Shown here piece after piece: positions 56,061 to 64,000 of a DNA stretch of 64,000 bases (the stretch's first letter is position 1; every line of letters starts with the position of its first letter). The translations under genes and the position numbers were made by a program. The stretch is from Carnegiea gigantea. Taxonomy: Eukaryota; Streptophyta; Magnoliopsida; Caryophyllales; Cactaceae. Below the pieces are notes generated by a model, which was not told where the DNA came from, did no database searches, and saw only the letters and a list, made by a program, of their open reading frames with translations. The stretch lies in contig JAKOGI010000124.1 in assembly GCA_029747015.1 (NCBI GenBank), positions 186,001-250,000 on the forward strand, written 5' to 3'.

Positions 56061-58110
56061 TTGAACAATCTTTGAGAATAGTTTTCTAAGTGGGCATGAG
56101 TGAGCCATATGACCGTTATTTGAATGATAATTGCATGTCTTGACATTCATCTTATTTCCAATGGGCTTTACAAAGAAGTTCTTGTAATTTTTCTTCCTGT
56201 TGAAGTGGTCATATCCGATTCCTTCTTTATTAAAAGATGTGTTGAAACAATCATGCGTAAGGTTTTGATGATAACAACCCAATGTACTAGTCAATATGCT
56301 ATCATGCTATGCTTGAGTAGTGTGCTAGAATTGTGTATTGAGACAGGCTGCAAACACCCAAGAGAACAGTTCGAATGAGCATAGAGCGTCAATGTTGATA
56401 ACATGCGCAAGAATCTGAGAACATTGCCTCAGAACAGTTCTGAGTACAGAGCATGGAGCGTCGCATAGAACATCAAAATCATGTGCAAGGAGTTCAACTG
56501 ATAACAAGAGTCTTAGGCTTACTATTGGTTATTTTTTAGATTCTTGTTAATATGCCAATTAGAAGATCTTCACTTAACACTCACCTTGAAGGAATTTCTT
56601 GTGCTAACTCAGAATACTGCTCAGAATAGTTTGAGCAATCAAGTCTGCAGTGTTCTGAGGGCAACGTATAAAACTCTTGTCCCAAAGATTTTCAAGTGTT
56701 TTTCTACTGTCAAAATTCCTAATATATTTGGGATTGATTTTCTGATAATATTTTATCTTACAAAGAGTCCTTTACTGAATAATATTGTTTTTCTAAAAAG
56801 ATACTGTCAAAAGATTTATCTTAGCCTTTAAGATATGATTTCTAAAAAAGATAATCTTGAGAGATTCAATTCCGTTTGCAATACTGATTATTTTTTAGAG
56901 TTATTGCTAAAATCCAAAACTTCCCATATACTTGCGGCACAAGTATTCCGTGGGTATATAATCTCTTGCCTCTCAACGTTTTCATTTATAGTTTTTTAAG
57001 TAGCAAGATCGAGTTTTCTGTGAGAAAATTTTCTGATTGAAAAACCTTCAAGAAGTGTGCTAAAGTCAGTCATCTATATTGACATAATAGGGATTATATT
57101 GTACCTTATATTCAGCTTATTTAGAAGCATTCAAAGTAAGGTGTTTTTCTATTCTCCTCTGTCATCAGTGAGATTAGAGTGTGTCCAAGTCTTGGGAGAC
57201 TTTGGATGTGGTGTGTGGCTAGTTCTCAAGTTGAGGCTAGTTATGTGTTTGTAACGAGGGTCTCGGGGGAGACTAAGTTACGTGTATGATGTAGTCACGT
57301 GTGAGTTACATGTGTAACAAATTTGGCCCGTGTCAGTAAAAGTGTTGCTGAAATCCTACTGAGGTAGGTCGTGGTTTTTACACTTCAATTGGGCCAAAGG
57401 TGGTTTTTCACATAAAAATATTGTGTCTCTTTTACTGTTTCTGCAATTATACTTGTTTCTGTTTTACTGCAAACACGCGTTCTAAACAGCTCTGACGAGT
57501 GTTTTGAGAAAACCGAAAAAACTAGTAGACACAATTCACCCCCCTCTTGTGTCCTTGTGTGAGTAAATTCAACAAGATGCCCTTTGTGTGCTAAGAAGTC
57601 TGTCCAAATTTTCTTGTCCCTGAGTGAATTTAAGAATTATTTTGTGTTTAGCATCACACTTGGTTGATAATTTAGCATTTTCTGTTTCTAAGTCTTTAAT
57701 TTTGTCATGAAGTTCTTTACTCAACTTTTCAATATCTATATTTTTTTGGTTTAGTTCTCGTACTTTTTTCTTGAGAACTTTATATTTAGACATATACTTT
57801 TGTTCTAGGTTCGCAAAGCTAATTAAGGCATCAATTAGTTCATCTTTAAAGCATTCATATAGTGCTGATATATCTACCTCGTTAGTGCTTTCGTATTCAG
57901 ATTGTTCACCCTCTTGTGCATCTTTGGCTATCAGACAGGTGGTACGTTCTTCGTCACTTTCGCTATCGCTTGTCTTGCTATCACTCCAGGTGGCAATCAT
58001 AGCTTTCTTTTCTTTTTTCTTGAATCTCCTTTTTTCTCCCATTTTTTGAATTAATGGGCAGTCTTTCAGCAAGTGACCTGGCATGCCACAACCATAGCAA
58101 GAGCTAATGT
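56061..58110 (-). pseudogene. Gag C-terminal half (zinc knuckle and coiled coil), split by a solo LTR
   Basis: A zinc knuckle CYGCGMPGHLLKDC (C-X2-C-X4-H-X4-C) is encoded at about 58065-58107. An acidic Ser stretch and a long coiled coil follow (LEQKYMSKYKVLKKKVRELN, LSKELHDKIKDLETENAKLS), as in Sirevirus gag. After residues QRAS the 1335-bp solo LTR interrupts; the frame resumes as FNKEGIGYDHFNRKKNYKN at 56234. A second Cys/His motif (CNYHSNNGHMAHSC) lies near 56100-56150. Confidence 0.85.
56240..57574 (+). mobile_element. Solo LTR (1335 bp) inside the Sirevirus-like gag
   Basis: Begins TGTTGAAACAATC and ends GAGTAAATTCAACA (terminal TGTTGAA/TTCAACA inverted repeat), flanked by AGATG at 56235-56239 and 57575-57579. 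Removing it with one AGATG restores the gag reading frame across the site. The CAATTCACCCCCCTCTTGTG motif near the right end is typical of Sirevirus LTR 3' ends, so it probably points to the plus strand. No interior or second LTR: formed by LTR-LTR recombination. Confidence 0.9.
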
Positions 58111-58209
58111 TAGCATTATCTTTATTTAACAGTTTACCTTTGGTGAACTTTTCATTTCTTTTCGACGTGGACCCTTTGGTGTTGAACCCTCATTGATTGA
58201 ATCTTTTCT

Positions 58210-58998
58210 TCATCCCCATTTTATTAAGGCCTTGCACAATTCATCATCGTCGCTATCTGGATCTTCATGTTCTGATGGACACTCTTCTTTCGTGGTCTTG
58301 AGGGTAGCTCCTTTCTTGGAACTTTCTCCATCTTCCTCTTTGAGATGTATCTCATGGGTCAGGAGTTTTCCAAGGAGGTCATCAAGTTCCAATTTTTTGA
58401 GATCTTGAGCTTCCTCAATAGTAGTGACCTTTGGTCCCCACTTATTCTTTGGAAGACATCGAAGGATCTTTCTTACCATTTCTTCATTTGAGTAGCTCTT
58501 CCCAAGTGATTTTAGATTATGGGTAATATCAGTAAACTGAGTGAATATGTCCTTTATAGATTCATCTTCCTGCATTTTAAACAATTCATATTGATGAACA
58601 AACATATTCATTTTAGTCTCGCGAACTTGACTTGTTCCTTCATATGTAACAATTAGCTTATTCCAGATTTGTTTGGCGGTATCACAGGTAGAGATTCTGT
58701 TAGACTCATTAGCATCTAAATCACAATAAAGAATATATTTAGCTCTAAAGTTTTTAGTGAGTCTTTCCCAATCAGTACTAGTATACTGATCTTTTGGCTT
58801 ATCTATATCTTCTCCCTTTTTATTTTTGATCTTAGGCACAGTATATGGACCATTGTTCACAATTTTCCATAATCCCGTATCATTAGATTCAATAAAAATC
58901 TGCATAGCATTTTTCCAATAAGCAAAATTTGTTCATTTAAATAAAGGGGGTCTAATAGTATATCGTCCTTTAATATTGACATCCCCAGAGAAGGCCAT
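58210..58998 (-). pseudogene. Gag N-terminal part (UBN2-type) of the Sirevirus-like element
   Basis: ATG at 58998, about 40 bases inside the PBS, starts MAFSGDVNIKGRYTIRPPLF. A TGA where Gly is expected follows at about 58937, and the frame then runs open for 231 codons. The UBN2-like region shows STDWERLTKNFRAKYILYCD, AKQIWNKLIVTYEGTSQVRE and KILRCLPKNKWGPKVTTIEE. It ends in an acidic tail at a TAA/TAG before the zinc knuckle. Confidence 0.85.
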
Positions 58999-59041
58999 GA
59001 TCGTCACCCACTCGACTATTAAGTCAAAGAGTGTGGGACTG

Positions 59042-59053
59042 GCTCTGATACCA
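59042..59053 (-). other. Primer binding site, initiator tRNA-Met
   Basis: TGGTATCAGAGC on the minus strand, two bases inside the 5' LTR. A perfect match to the usual copia PBS. Confidence 0.92.
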
Positions 59054-59055
59054 AT

Positions 59056-59885
59056 TGAAGAGTCGGATCGCCCTAGGCGGTGAATAGGAAGATCGTATAA
59101 AATTTAAAAACAAATTTGAAGGCAGAAATTAAATGCAAAAATAAAATAGACAAGAGACACAATCATGTTTTAACGAGGTTGAGCCTCAAACAGGCTTAGG
59201 TCCCCGCCTAGAGTTATCCAACTCTCGGATTCAGCTCTCAAAATTCTTATTAAGATGAACTCTCAATCTCTCATAGTTACCTCACTCTAGAGATTCCAAA
59301 TACTTTAAATTAACCAACTCTCAAGTTCACTCCTTAACAATGATTTCCTCAAAGTCGCTCAACAACTCTTTGTCACAAATAGTACTTAATAGTTTAATGA
59401 AAGTTCTTAATGCCGTCACACTTCCTTTTTGCAGCAAGTCCATTTGTCCTCTATTTATACTCAGTTCTGGACGAGTGCTAAGAAGGCAATTATGATCAAA
59501 CCAACTGATGTTGATTTTTAGGATCCTGTCTTCTTCTTGATAGCATTTGACTTTATTTTCTTGCCTCCTTTCGTGGTCTTGATTGATATGATTTAGCTCC
59601 TTGCCTAATTTGTTTCAATTTGCATTTCATTACTGGAGGATATCAAGGAGCATAAAATATAATTTCCAAGATCAAATAAGATCACATACACATATTTTCC
59701 TATGTATATTATCCACGTTTTTCATGGATGTCGGCTTGTATTTTAATATTCAATTTGTCTTTCAGTTGATTCAACCAAGCCTATGCACATCTTTTCTTTG
59801 TGTTCTAATCTCTAGTTTTTATATGCTAAGTGTTAATTAATTTTGCGTTTTATCAAAACTTCCTTGGCTACTACGGGAGTCAACA
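59056..59885 (-). repeat. 5' LTR of the Sirevirus-like element (830 bp)
   Basis: Same termini as the left LTR. Differs by an internal deletion of about 38 bases and scattered substitutions. Confidence 0.92.
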
Positions 59886-59890
59886 GGTGG

Positions 59891-60429
59891 GACATGGAAG
59901 CCCGTTTCGGAAGAGTGCCCACAGGGAGACACACTGGAAGGACTAGGAGTGTGAATGCAATCAACATACGTAGGACTCAGTTTGTAGGCCATGAATGGAT
60001 ACAGCCCCAGTAGAAGACACAGGACTCACGAAAGACACCAAGACAAAGACATCACTCTTGGTGTGCAAGGGAGTCGTAGATGATTCTTGTTTCTTAGCCA
60101 AAAGCTTAAGTTGATGGATGAATGTTCAGAAATTAGTTTAATATTCTAACGCCTCCACTCATGTGAATTGCCTTTGGGTTTGAAGCCTGAATGCTACAAA
60201 GACCCCTACATACCTTGCAAAATAAATATGTTGGCTACTAAGATTTCAATTCGAGACATTTCCCTCAAAAAGGCTTTGATATGTTATGGGATTTGGTAGT
60301 AGAATAGCTCACATAACCTGAAAGCCTATGCTTGATATTTATATTAATTTGTACAAAATAAATTTACATTATTTACAAAATAAATTTACATTATTTCAGC
60401 ATCAATATATATATTTTTCCTTAATGTAA
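59891..60429 (-). pseudogene. Linker remnant, PBS and LTR of the outer copia element
   Basis: 59891-60270 reads as a degraded Ser/Pro-rich linker between integrase and RT. It is followed by a degraded PBS and the short LTR. A 22-base duplication (ACAAAATAAATTTACATTAT) occurs inside the LTR at about 60353-60396. Confidence 0.6.
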
Positions 60430-61378
60430 GAGAGTTAAGATCTTTATGCTGCTCAGAAACTTGAAATTTCATCGTAAACTCAATTGCCTTCAAAACAACT
60501 AAACTTCATATGATTATATCCAATCATTCTCTTATAAATAAAAATTCTCCAAATCTATGTACCTCACATCAAGGCAAGGAGGGAAAAAAGTCACACCAGA
60601 ACTTACTAACTTCAAGGCAAGGAAAGGAAACAAAAATGCTAGTTCTCACCAAGTGATGAGAAAATTTATTGAGAAAAAGATACAAAATCATCTTTTCATT
60701 CATAATTTATCACATTTTAAAAATAGGCACATTATATGCCCTCACAGATATGGTTGATACGACTATGGTGTTATTTAATACTTTATCAGTGTAGCCATCG
60801 ACACATATTTGAGGGTAACAATTTATAATTTAGTGTAATCATTGAGAATTTGGTAATTTAAATTATAAAATACTTTAATTTAAAATAATGCAAAATATTT
60901 AAGGATATCTTATGACAAGACATATATTATTATTTTTTTAATAAACTTTTAAACAAGTCTGATAATATCAGATGAAGCAAGTTAACTTCGTGCGCATTTC
61001 AAGTTCATGGACATAAATGTTACTAGGTCATCATTCCTCGTTTTCCAATATGTCAACGTCTTTTTAAATTTCATTGTCAATACGTTTAGTATTTTGGGAA
61101 AATATGCCACTGAGTTATTTGTTTTTTTTTTCAATCTGTCATTGAGTTATTATTATTTTATTTTAACTCGCCATCAATAATGACAAGTTGCATAGTCACT
61201 ACGTGACAAATTGGGGCAAAAACTAAACATAGAGGTATTCAAAAATAATAATAACTTGATGATAGATTGCCAAGAAATAAAAACTTCATTGCATTTTTTT
61301 TCTGTGTATTTCCATGTCTTTCATATATGAGGCGTTAACATAGGTAGCTTTCATTCCACACAGGAAGAGAATGCACCT
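60430..61378. other. Intergenic, nothing recognised
   Basis: AT-rich, without gene or bounded repeat. Confidence 0.5.
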
Positions 61379-62928
61379 AGGTTATCGGGGAAGATTAAAA
61401 TAAATTGGAAAAAAAGTAGAAGAGAGGTGTTGGTATCGACTTAGAAAAAAGTATATTAAGGAAGATTTACAAAGGAGAGGTGTTGGCGATCTCAAAATTA
61501 AGTTGTGGAATCTCACTAAAGAGAATGTAACTAGGTTATCGGGGAAGAATAAAGTAGAAAGGTAATGAAAATAAGTAGAGGATGCATGCACAATATGGGA
61601 AGCAATGACAAATTGCATTCGAAGGTTAGCTAATTAAGAAAATCTTAGCAACTTCAAGAGGGGGTAGAGACAGAATAAAAGGAGCTTGTTGGTGGAATGC
61701 AAAGGTAGAAGCGAAAGTCAAAGAGAAACAAGATGCATATGCTATTCTAAACAATAGTATAACTAATAAGGAAAAGGAGATTAATAAAAAAGTTAGGTAC
61801 AAGATTGCTAAATAGATAGCAAAGCAGGTCGTTGTTGTAGCAAAAAACAATGTCTATGAGATGTTATATCATAAACTTGAGATGAAGAAATGTGAGAAAG
61901 AGGTCTTTAAACTAGCAAGGGTTAGGGAAAGGAGAACGAGATACCTAGGAAACATGCGTTGCATCAAAGATGAGGATAATAAGATTCTAGTAAAGGAAGC
62001 GATGATGGAGGAAAGATGGACAAGTTACATCTATAAACTCTTTAATGGTGAGCTGAAAGAATTCCCAGAGTTGTGAACAAGGGGGTCGAGAGGAGCAAGA
62101 AAACTATAGGTTCTGAAGTGGTATTAGCAAAGACGAGATTAAGGAGGCTTTGAGGAAGATGAAGAATGGAAAGGCTACGGGCTCATCTCATATTCTTGTG
62201 GAAATTGGGAATTGTTTAGGTGAAAAGTGACTAAATAGGTTAAGGAAGCTCTTTAATGCTTTTTTTTTTTTTAACTACAAAGATGCCCCACGAATGGAGA
62301 TTCAGTAATATCATTTCCTTTACAAAAGCAAGGCGATGTTCAAAATTGCAATAATTATCGAAGTATAAAACTATTTAGTCATACTGTGAAGTTATAGAAA
62401 AAGGTGATTGAGAGGAGCTTGAGAAAGGATATATCAATTTCGAAGAACCAGTTTGGTTTTATGCCTAATATATCGATCACGGAAGCAATTCATCTCTTAA
62501 GAAGGCTAATGGAATTATATAAAGATAGGAAAAAGGATCTCCACATGGCATTCATAGACCTAGAGAAAACATATGATAAAGAATGAAGTAAGTGTTATGG
62601 AGGTGCTTGGAGAAGAAAGAAGCATCTGCTACTTATATATAAGTTATTACGGATATGTAGGAGGGGGTAAAGACACGTGTTAGGACCTCAAGAGGAATAC
62701 GGACAACTTTTCTATTGATATTGCGTCTCACCAAGGGTCAGCTCTAAGCTCATTTCTTTTCACTATTGTTATCAATGAGCTTGCTAAAAGGATTCAGAAT
62801 GAGGCACTATGGTGTATGCTTTTTGCTGATGACATTATTCTTATTAATGAGTCTAAAAATGGAATCAACAAGTTGAAGCAGCAGAGACATACCCTATAAT
62901 CTAGAGGTTGTACATTAGGCAGGTCAAA
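61379..62928 (+). pseudogene. L1-type LINE reverse transcriptase fragment
   Basis: Upstream linker strings such as FKLARVRERRTRYLGNMRCI and ERWTSYIYKLFNGEL lead into an RT domain ([53 protein letters not shown]). The catalytic FADD is in LFADDIILINES at about 62818-62850. Several frameshifts and stops break it. The domain is cut off at 62928 by a CACTA element. A GGTTATCGGGGAAGA block at 61380 recurs at 61533. The 5' part with endonuclease is absent or unrecognisable. Confidence 0.85.
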
Positions 62929-63948
62929 CACTACTAAAAAATCTGTTTTTCTGACGGAAAATGTCGACCGAAAAAGACACTGTCGGATAGACCGACGGAC
63001 ATGGCGACGGAGAGACGGAAAAAGCAAAAAGGGCCGATAGATGTTCCAACGGAAGAATATTCCGTCGGAATTTCCGACGGATCCGTTGGAAATCCGTCGG
63101 AAATCTAGTCAAATTTGACCAGATCTCTGCAGAAAAAGGAGGGAATTTTTTTGAAAAGATTCCTTGTCCGACGGAATATTCCGTCGAACAGCCTTTTAAC
63201 CCCGAAAATACGAGTTTCGGGTGCCATTTTTCGCACCCAACACAACACCGAGAGAGAGAGCGAGCGACGTAGAGAGAGAAGGGGTTCGCTGCCGCTGCCC
63301 GGTTCGCCGCCGCCAATCCCGCCGCTGTCCAGTGCTCCGGCCAGCCGAACTCCACCACCAACTTTCTCTTCTAAATTCAAGTAAGTTATGTTTATTTAAT
63401 TTGTAGTAAATTTTTTATGAAGTTGATAAATTTGAGGTAAAATTTAACAATTATGTGATAATTTGTGTTTGTTGTTGAAATTTTATTGAGTTATTTGTAG
63501 ATTTTGAGTTTTGAATTTGGTTGTGTTGATGTGAATATGAAAGTTTAATATGTAAATGTTGTTTGTTTAGGTTGTAGTAGATATTTTGATGAAATTAAGA
63601 AATTGAAGTTACAATTTAACAATTATACGAAAATTTGTGTTAGTTGTAGAAATTTTATTGAGTAATCGATAGATTTTGGATTTTAAATGTAGTTGTGTTG
63701 ATGTGAATGTGAAAGTAATTATTGAGTATTATTAGTAATTGTGTGGTGGTTGTAGAATACAGGTTTTGTGTAAATTGTAATTTGGGTTGGCTGAAGGTTC
63801 CCATTTTTTTAAAATTTTTCCAGAAATTCCTACGGATATTCCGACCGCCGGCGATCGGATTTCCGACGGATTCCAACGGATTCCAACGGAATTCCGACGA
63901 AAAATTTTGAATTTTCTTTTTTCCAAAGTTCTGGCAGGATGGAGGGGT
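62929..63948 (+). mobile_element. Second CACTA element, left end (continues or truncated)
   Basis: Starts CACTACTAAAAAATCTG at 62929, then dense CCGACGGA/TCCGTCGG subterminal repeats (62950-63110). A GA- and GCC-rich probable leader (63245-63380) and a GTAAGTTATG intron donor at 63381 follow. A second cluster of TCCGACGGATTCC repeats lies at 63830-63900. This could be an autonomous 5' region or a short deletion derivative whose right end was lost when an LTR element joined at 63949. Confidence 0.8.
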
Positions 63949-64000
63949 GATAAACGATAAATTGTCCCATTTTACGTACCTCTTTCAACCACTTTTAGCT
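63949..64000 (+). repeat. Start of an LTR related to the 34481 Athila-like LTR
   Basis: TGATAAACGATAAATTGTCC then CATTTTACGTACCTCTTTCA aligns with the first 50 bases of the LTR at 34481 (TGTTGAACGGTAAATTTACC, TATTTTACGTGCCTCTTTCA) with roughly one change in five. Cut by the window end. Confidence 0.7.

Larger units (their letters stand above)
50482..59885 (-). mobile_element. Sirevirus-like Ty1/copia element nested in the outer copia
   Basis: The left LTR (50482-51351) and right LTR (59056-59885) start TGAAGAGTCGGATCGCCC and end GGGAGTCAACA. A perfect GGTGG duplication flanks them (50477-50481; 59886-59890). On the minus strand the PBS (TGGTATCAGAGC, 59042-59053) and the PPT (AAAAAGGGGGAGAT, next to 51352) are in place. 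Interior order is gag, zinc knuckle, protease, integrase, RNase H and an extra ORF before the 3' LTR. The coiled-coil gag tail and extra ORF are Sirevirus traits. Stops, an RT deletion and a solo LTR in gag make it defective. Confidence 0.92.
48699..60429 (-). mobile_element. Short-LTR Ty1/copia element (outer layer), decayed, with nested insertion
   Basis: Short related sequences at both ends (about 48699-48811 and 60284-60429) share GATATTTATATTAATTTGTAC and AAATAAATTTACAT. They behave as LTRs: the right one follows a degraded PBS (GGCTTTGATATGTTA), the left one abuts a PPT-like ACCCCCAC. Minus-strand pol remnants fill 48812-50476. The linker continues at 59891-60270 after the nested element. 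Gag, protease and integrase are largely missing, so a large deletion is inferred. The family is the same as at 10133-10466. Confidence 0.72.

Noticed and set aside
1..64000. CRISPR arrays, tRNA or rRNA genes, bacterial operons
   Set aside because: No regularly spaced direct repeats of CRISPR type and no full cloverleaf or rRNA sequence seen. The content is clearly plant nuclear.

Overview
This is a flowering-plant nuclear window, most likely from a eudicot with a large, repeat-rich genome. Only one ordinary cellular gene is convincing: a single-exon VQ-motif (sigma factor binding protein 1/2-like) gene on the minus strand at 32023-32580. Nearly everything else is transposable-element DNA in nested layers, separated by AT-rich intergenic sequence. 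All family calls come from reading conserved motifs by eye; no searches were run.

Layout. 1-10132: a decayed Tat-clade Ty3/gypsy retrotransposon on the minus strand (LTR 9572-10132, gag, protease, RT, two RNase H regions, integrase). A plus-strand antisense gene at 1-1717 carries a plant mobile domain and a coiled coil. The element sits in the gag start of a short-LTR Ty1/copia element (10133-10466). 12966-21222: a CACTA (En/Spm) DNA transposon with broken TNP2-like and TNPA-like genes. 21223-31940: intergenic DNA with MITEs, SINE-like relics, a copia LTR-like piece, simple repeats and two related candidate hairpin loci. 32023-32580: the VQ gene. 32982-34436: a TAA-flanked element with a large internal AT-rich array. 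34481-40169: a young, structurally complete Athila-like LTR element with 1385-bp LTRs, perfect 5-bp TSDs, tRNA-Asp-type PBS and PPT. It lacks pol and has one intact 464-codon gag-derived ORF. 40175-48690: intergenic DNA with a MITE, an Au-type SINE (11-bp TSD) and microsatellites. 48699-60429: three nested layers: a short-LTR copia, a Sirevirus-like copia inside it (50482-59885, TSD GGTGG), and a solo LTR inside that (56240-57574, TSD AGATG). 61379-62928: an L1-type LINE fragment cut by a second CACTA element (62929 onward). At 63949 an LTR related to the Athila-like family begins and runs out of the window.

How the parts relate. Most coding sequence is retroelement or transposon protein and most of it is dead. 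Many premature stops fit C-to-T changes (CGA, CAG or TGG codons turned into stops), as expected for methylated, silenced repeats. The exception is the 34.5-40.2 kb element, whose LTRs differ at about eight positions by eye and whose ORF is open. The nesting gives a relative order of insertions: short-LTR copia before Tat element; short-LTR copia before Sirevirus before solo LTR; LINE before CACTA, with the terminal LTR probably later still.
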